Of a stretch of 64,000 nt of DNA, positions 57,961 through 64,000 are shown one piece after another. Below the pieces are notes generated by a model that saw only the letters and a list, made by a program, of their open reading frames with translations, was not told where the DNA came from and ran no database searches. Source of the DNA: Hygrophila difformis. Lineage: Eukaryota > Streptophyta > Magnoliopsida > Lamiales > Acanthaceae. A program made the translations under genes and the position numbers. Position 1 is the stretch's first letter, and each line of letters opens with the position of its first letter. The stretch is from NCBI GenBank assembly GCA_030278955.1, contig JAOANR010000010.1, positions 18,506,444-18,570,443 of the forward strand, read 5' to 3'.

Positions 57961-60900
57961 TTCACGGTGCAGCCGGGATAGATAGTTCAATCTTGACCTT
58001 CAGTCTGTCACACTGAAGGTCCCCGGTAATTTGCATCATGAAACTTATCATAGTTTCATGTCATGAAGATCCTTGCCATGAAACTTTTAACACATTCCCA
58101 CTATATGAGTATTTTCTAAAAAATCATAATCCTGGGTTCCAATTTTATTCAATGAAACCAATTTATGAAGATGTAGTTGGGATTAGGGATATATTATAGG
58201 TTGTCATGTTTTTATTGCTCGTGTTAAGAAACTGTGCCCCCGAAAGCGCACGGAGTCAAAAATTGCAGTAATTTATAGTAAGACCGGATCGTTCTCTGGA
58301 GGATGTGCGATAGAAGCAGGGCCCACGTCGTTTACTAAGATTTTCCACTCGGTTACTCGATTCAAGCTTTGCAATGATTTCTAACAACTACTTGACAATA
58401 ATTTAAATTAGATCATGAAAGCAGTAAAATTATTCTACAAAGCGTGATAAGTTATATCTAGAAAGCGACTAAATCTATTCTAAGAAAGCGATAAAAATTA
58501 TATCTAGGAAAACAAATGAAACTATTCTACGAAAGCGAAGTAAAATGTGACAGAAGGGACGGGGAGAGAATAATGAAGATTGGACAAGATTCAGATGAAA
58601 CACAATTAAACTTCCATTTTAATACACAGATCTTTGTTTGGGATAATTCATCAGTTAGCTAACTCTCATGCTTTCTGCACTATGTTCCCTTTAACAGACA
58701 GGTACTTACGGTGAAAATTTACAAGCTCTTAAGACCTCAACTTCTAAGATACCACAGTTTAATAACTCCCCTTTGCAATGCCTTGCAAGAGTGTGTTAAT
58801 CATCTGTGGTGGACCAGCAACACCTGACATATCATTAGTTGACATGCCAAGTACTCCTATCGTCCCCCTTGTCACACCCAAAGTCTAAATCTAACCCCGA
58901 ACTAATCCATAACTCTTAACCTTACAACCGACAGATGCATCTCTGCTTCCGAGTGACCTCTATGAAAGCATTTTAAAGAAAGCGGTAAAGAAAGCAGTAA
59001 AGAAAGCATTTAAAAACCTATCGCTCGGAAGTCTTAAAAGATCGTCACAATCCGTTAGCATAAAAGAGCCCCTGGTCTTGGTGACCAGATGCAGATTTAG
59101 AACTTCCCAAGTATCAGTAAGCCACAGGGCTTATAACATTTGGTTAGTTATGAGATACAAACATGTGTGGAACTGACCTATGAAGGTGTATTCCGAATGT
59201 ACTCACTCAAGACTCAATTTTAGGCTTTGGCGGGAGAAGATAGTAGTTGAAAGAATACTCAACCTTACCTTAGAAATAAACCAAGGCCTATATGTTGTTT
59301 TTCTAATATTAATTATCACATCTTTTCCGAATCCAAGTGGACACTGATTCGATGCAACACTTAATACAAGATTTCCAACACACAGCAATTTTGAGAAGCA
59401 AATAGATGTTTGAAAATCATTCCCTAAACAGGTACTAAACTCTCAATTTAAACACAGATCCTTTCAGTCTAGATGAGACCTAATCGCTGACTCTGCTTCT
59501 AGGTTCCCAAAATCAACCCCCAATAAAAGATGAATTAGTCATAACTGTCGAGTTGTCCCTTACTCAGATCCGGATTTTATAAAGGAATTTTTGTGAAAGT
59601 TTACTGTGCAACATCTGATTTAAATCAAGACTTCTATGTCCAAGGAGAAGGATCTCCAAAATATTATAGACCATGATATCTACATAATAATATCATGCAT
59701 ACATGTATATGGGAAGTAAAATAAACTACCCCAAAATATATGGTGGGGTTAGACAGAATTTGATACACAAAGATGGATTAGCCTAAGATAAGAAGAAGTT
59801 GGCTAAAGAGAATGCCAGAAATAATTGGGGTTATCCGAACCGCAAACATCTGCTGTCCGGGTCCCAAGTACTCCAGATGGAATGATTTTTAGACAGTAGA
59901 GTGCCTTAAATGACAGTTGTCGCCGTCATCTTAGACTTCACTGTCTGTGAATTTGGATGAAAACCCACATGTTCTATTACTGTAATAATTATTAGATGAC
60001 ATTGGCATATATCATCTATGATTACTACAATTCTAGATTCAGGTTTGAAATTAAGATAAAGAGAAGAAAACTGTATCCGAATAGGATTCAACTAAGCAGC
60101 TGTCATAATCCCGGATGGACGAACCGCCAAGGCTTCCACCGACCATTCTCCAGACCATGCAAAATAACAACTAGTAATTAATATTCAGAATACGAGCTAG
60201 TTATCCGTGTGGGAATACCCGCCAACATTAGTCTGAGTGTTTTAAGAAGAGTAGACCTAGATTATGTGGCTAACAGGCATAGGCATGGATCAAACCCCAA
60301 AACTACAAACAAGTAATCAAAGATCAAGAACTTAAGCATCTACTGAACCAAAAAGGAACACAAGCTTAAAAATAAGAACACCTACATAAGCTAAGGCAAC
60401 AATAAGCTAATGAAAGCGATTAAAACAGCAACTAAAGAGCAGGAGAATAAATTCTAACAAACCTAAGATTATCTAAAACCTAAGAACACTTATTTGAGTC
60501 TCTAAGGCGTGAAACCATGCCATAACCCACTAGCACACATTTATTGAGAATGCAGGTCAACTAGGGCATAATAAATATAACCTAGATGAAACAAACACAC
60601 ATTCTACCATTATTTCTAAGGAAAGCATTAAATAGATGCCAAACACTTGAAATGAAAGTCCATGGCTGGATTCTTTCTTGTATTGACACTTGAAAGCAGT
60701 AAATAACCCTAAAACCATTCATTAGCTTGAATGTAGGGTTCATTCTAACAACAAAGCATTTAAAGTTTATGGAAATGGCTACACTAAGGGTGGTAACCAG
60801 CTTCTATGAGGTATACACTAAGCTTAAAAGCAATGAAACTACATTACAATCATGAAAAATAAACTAACTAAACTACACTACCTACCTAACCCTTAAGGGG

Positions 60901-60990
60901 TGAAGAACCTTCTGCTTCTTTTTGTCTCCCAGCAACTGTCCAAGAGTTTCTGTGTGTCTAAGAATGTTTCTTGTGTTGAGGAAGGTCAGC

Positions 60991-60997
60991 TTTTATA
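60991..60997 (-). promoter_or_regulatory. TATA box of the third Athila-type LTR
   Basis: Minus strand AGTATAAAAGC, about 100 bases downstream of the nearest palindrome at 61101-61116. Confidence 0.6.
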
Positions 60998-61074
60998 CTT
61001 CTTTTCGAAACCCTAGGCCCATCATGCATTTCTCACGTGCTCAGCTGTACTTTTGAATGTGATTCGGTCTTCTC

Positions 61075-61500
61075 ATGCAATCCGGTTTAGATCGAATTAA
61101 TGCAATTCGAATTGCATGAGGTCTTCCTTCTTGATCTTAAGCTGGAATGTGGTAGTCATCCATCAATTCGGTCTATGGGTAGACCGAATTGGCCTTGTCG
61201 AATTGAAGATGGTTCCTGCTTGGCTTCTTTGCTTTAAGGCAATTCGATCTTATGCAATCAATTCGGCCTAGAACGAATTGCATCGATCGAACCTCTTCTT
61301 TTCTGTTTTTGCTCAAAGTCTTCTTTCTTCATGGTGCAATTCGGTCTAGGGGTCAATTCGGTTTAGACCGAATTGCCATAGACCGAATTGGTTGCTCTTC
61401 CCTTCTTCAACACTTTCTCTTTTTCTTCTTCTCTTCAGCAATTCGGTCTAATGAGCAATTCACTTTAGGTCGAATTGCTTATAGACCGAATTGGTCTTTA
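61075..61500. repeat. Promoter-proximal palindrome cluster, AATTCGGTC family
   Basis: Perfect examples: TGCAATTCGAATTGCA (61101-61116), arms CAATTCGGTCTA and TAGACCGAATTG (61174-61201) and arms CAATTCGGT and ACCGAATTG (61354-61375). Same place relative to TATA as the GTCGCGG clusters, but unrelated arms. Confidence 0.75.
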
Positions 61501-61826
61501 ACACTTAACCGAAATTTCAGATTGTGGGATTTTCATTCTCTTCCCCATCTTTTTGATTTTTGTGGGCTATCTTATTCTTTTGCCCATCTTTTCATTCCTT
61601 TTTCTTTTGTTTTTCCTTTTTTCATGTTTTTTGGATTTTTCTAACACAAATGCAATTAAAATTGCATGTTTTGTGTCTTTTATTACCAACTTAATATTTT
61701 TACAAACTTGCATCAATCTGTCGAATTCAACTGCTTTCTTATTGAAATAAGATGGGATTTCGATCAAAATGTCCGTCTTAGACACGAAAATGGATTGGAA
61801 ATAATGGACAATTTTGGCCATTATCA

Positions 61827-61841
61827 ACATCCTCACATTTA
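61827..61841 (-). other. Polypurine tract of the third Athila-type element
   Basis: Same motif and position as 18807-18821. Confidence 0.6.
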
Positions 61842-63434
61842 ATACTGATCGTCCCCGAGCAGTCAGGTCAGTGCTCCTAAGAGCAAGGACTCTGCATATT
61901 CAATCCATTTGCGTGGCTTCAGAAATTTCATTCTTGTTATATTGGGATAACACAATCAAAATTACAAGTATTAAACTCTCTTGATTGCAGTGTTTAATGA
62001 AATGATACTTCTCACTTGGATAGGTATACAAATCAATCATTATTGTTAATTTTTCTTGAATATATGTATAGAAAATTTCATTGGTTTAATTCTTGAATTC
62101 AAGCATGACATGAACATTAATCAATCAAAGCAGAGCCTTACATATAGTAGAATCGGAAAGTTCACTCACTCTCAAAGCTGGCTTTTTAAACAATACACTC
62201 ATAATCGAATTCAAATAAATTCTCCCATAAGCTTGCAATTAGACCAACTCGCCACCTACTCATTTCCTTAAATCGAGATCCCGAGGTCTTATTTAAGTTT
62301 ATAATGGGGCATACGGTTGTAACATTTGGTATGGAAGGGAATTATTAGGCTCAAAGTGACATGAATCCATTCCATCATAACTTGGCATATTTTTAAAATC
62401 TATGATCATCATTATTTCTTTCTTTCTTTTGTTTTTCTTTTCTATTGCATGACATTAGACTTTGTCTAATTTGCTTTGTCACTTGCAATTTATTTCTGTT
62501 GAATGAATCTCAACACTTTTTTTTTTGCTCGGTTTATGAATATCGATTGATATTTTTGATGATCATAAACTATAGTGCCTTGATGGAGTTGATTTGTGTA
62601 CACTTGGGTTTGATTTCTTTGGTCTTTTTATAAGGTTGGGAGGATATAGTGGTTTCAAAGAAAAATTAGGCTTAAAGGCTCAACTGGGTTAATCCTAAAG
62701 GGAAATATTTTTGGGTTTGGAATTCAAACGAAAGCCAAAATTTTGGGTTTTCTAAGTGCCTCGATCATGTACTCGATTTCGAGAATATGACATGGTCTTG
62801 AATCGATCCCAATTGCAAGTTCTAGTGTCCTTTAATCGAATTGATTTTCATATAACAAAGAAATAATGAGTAAAAATGACTCGGCTCAGATCTCACGTGG
62901 ACGGTTTGATCATGTCATACCCTTATTCTTAAATTTAGCCTTTGAAAAATTCTTGCATTTCATTCAATGAAATTCTCAACATGAAAATTTTGTTTTTCTT
63001 CCAAGTGATCATATCATTGGATTTTTATAGCTCAAAACCTCAAAAATTTATATCATGTATATTTTTAATTGTTTTACCCCAATTTAATAGTTTGAAGATT
63101 TCATCCTTAGCCTAAATTCAACATGTGAATTTAGGTGACAGATTTTATGCTCGTTTTATGCCGGTTATTTAATTGAAAGCAGTAAAAAGACACTGTGAAC
63201 ATGCAAGCACGTCACAGCTTTGTTTTTGGCGTGACAGTCGCTTATTCATCTTGGACTGTCACACATCTTTTTCAAAATATATTTGAGAATTCAAGACGAA
63301 ATTCTCTTTGTGAAAAGCAGTAAATACATTAGTTAAAATAGATTTCCACAGTATGCATGAGAGTGTGCTGAGTGACTGGGAAATCTAATGCATGATGTTC
63401 ACATTGAAACTCGCATGAATGTGATCGCGTTGAC
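61842..63434 (-). other. 3' untranslated region of the third element
   Basis: Collinear with 18822-20300; similarity fades near 63300, where the coding region begins. No other gene seen. Confidence 0.7.
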
Positions 63435-64000
63435 TCAATCTTTCTTCTCTGAATGGTGCTTGGAGGGTCCGGTGTCATCTCTTGGAGGTGAGGGTAGCTT
63501 TCTGAGCAGGGTCTTCATCATTTCTGCTTGATTGTCGAACATTTTGGCTTGATTGGCGAACACTGCTTCAAACATTTTTCTATTCTTTTCTTCGTTCTCA
63601 ATTCTTCCTGATGCTGCCTTGCCGCTTCCTTTCTGAATTCCTCTTCTCTCTCAAGCATTCTCAGCCTAAACTCTTCCTCTTTCTGCATTTGTTTCTCGTG
63701 AGTCGAAACAATGACATCGGCCAAAGATCTGACACTCTGCATCATTGACTCTCCCATTCTGCTCACTGCTTCTAGAGTTTGAGAATCAGCTGGATACTGA
63801 GACACAGTCGGGCTTCTGCGAGAGGGTCGGACTGGATGTCTTCGTGATAGGCTTGGAGTGGAAACATCAGTTCCAGGATGAGTCTGAGTGGGGGCATCAC
63901 CTTGAGGATGTTCCTCTGCAGCAGATTCAATTGAGGGGATTCCAGCTTCTCTTGTTGAAGGCACCACTTCAGTACGGGCTTCTTTCTTTCGTGATTTGCG
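63435..64000 (-). pseudogene. Coiled-coil ORF of the third element, C-terminal part
   Basis: Open from the window edge to TGA 63518-63520. A second frame with the same character continues to TGA 63435-63437 (MFEAVFANQAKMF and MMKTLLRKL), so a frameshift lies near 63540-63615. The middle is Glu/Arg/Lys-rich (EEEFRLRMLEREEEFRKEAA), a likely coiled coil; the N-terminal part is Ser/Pro/Thr-rich. It occupies the env-like position. It may be the end of an Athila env-region protein, but I cannot assign it firmly. Confidence 0.55.

Larger units (their letters stand above)
57772..61826 (-). repeat. 3' LTR of the third Athila-type element
   Basis: 4055 bp; the left end reads TGAAACTTTTGAAC on the plus strand and the right end TTATCA. 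TATA box at 60991-60997. Lacks the transcribed-region palindrome cluster of the other family but has a cluster upstream of TATA with another sequence. Confidence 0.85.
57772..64000 (-). mobile_element. Third Athila-type element, 3' part
   Basis: 3' LTR (57772-61826), polypurine tract, a conserved 3' untranslated region and an ORF that runs to the window edge. LTR and untranslated region are clearly related to the elements at 10-35 kb but diverged, so it is a sister family. It carries a different protein in the place of the F-box gene. Confidence 0.85.

Overview
This window is repeat-filled nuclear DNA from a flowering plant, most likely a eudicot. Nearly every stretch belongs to a transposable element of a plant type: Ty1/copia, Athila-type and Tekay-like Ty3/gypsy elements, L1-like LINEs, Helitron remains and a CACTA transposon whose end reads CACTACAAGAAAA. 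I cannot name the species. I see no ordinary single-copy host gene, tRNA, rRNA or CRISPR array. A 500-base run of N (35874-36373) breaks the window.

Layout. (1) 1-881 is mostly unassigned and AT-rich. (2) 882-1067 plus 7887-8077 is the 3' end of a LINE, split by a complete copia element on the minus strand (1068-7881, target duplication GTGTG). (3) 8078-10535 is the 5' part of a second LINE (ORF1 and the endonuclease of ORF2), cut off by an Athila-type LTR. (4) 10536-35873 is a nest of two Athila-type elements on the minus strand. The younger one (14124-34088, about 20 kb, LTRs of about 4.7 kb) has an intact 1986-residue gag-pol. The older one survives as an LTR piece on the left and 3' internal sequence on the right. 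(5) After the gap, 36374-44408 is an internally deleted gypsy element inserted into the integrase of another gypsy element (44409-52713). (6) 52714-55877 is AT-rich and holds Helitron termini, helicase remains and a 1.2-kb foldback. (7) 55878-57771 is the transposase end of a CACTA element, cut by a third Athila-type element (57772 to the window edge).

The main discovery candidates are these. (a) Where Athila elements normally keep an env-like ORF, the younger element carries a spliceable two-exon F-box-type gene (22283-20481, 239 residues), and a relic of it sits in the older copy. (b) Short palindromes cluster upstream of the TATA boxes of these LTRs and of the F-box gene. Their two arms change together from copy to copy, and the third element has an unrelated palindrome family at the same place. 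(c) The copia element has no tRNA-type primer site. The bases where the site should be are complementary over 14 nt to its own LTR, in a pseudoknot arrangement that includes the gag start codon. (d) The Athila LTRs contain fossil copies of the leader/primer-site/LTR junction, which suggests how they became so long.

Genes of each element act in cis: gag forms the particle, pol supplies protease, reverse transcriptase, RNase H and integrase, and the LTRs give promoter and polyadenylation signals. The deleted gypsy element has similar LTRs but no working pol, so it must have moved using enzymes made elsewhere. All of this comes from reading the sequence by eye; family names rest on recognised motifs and not on searches.
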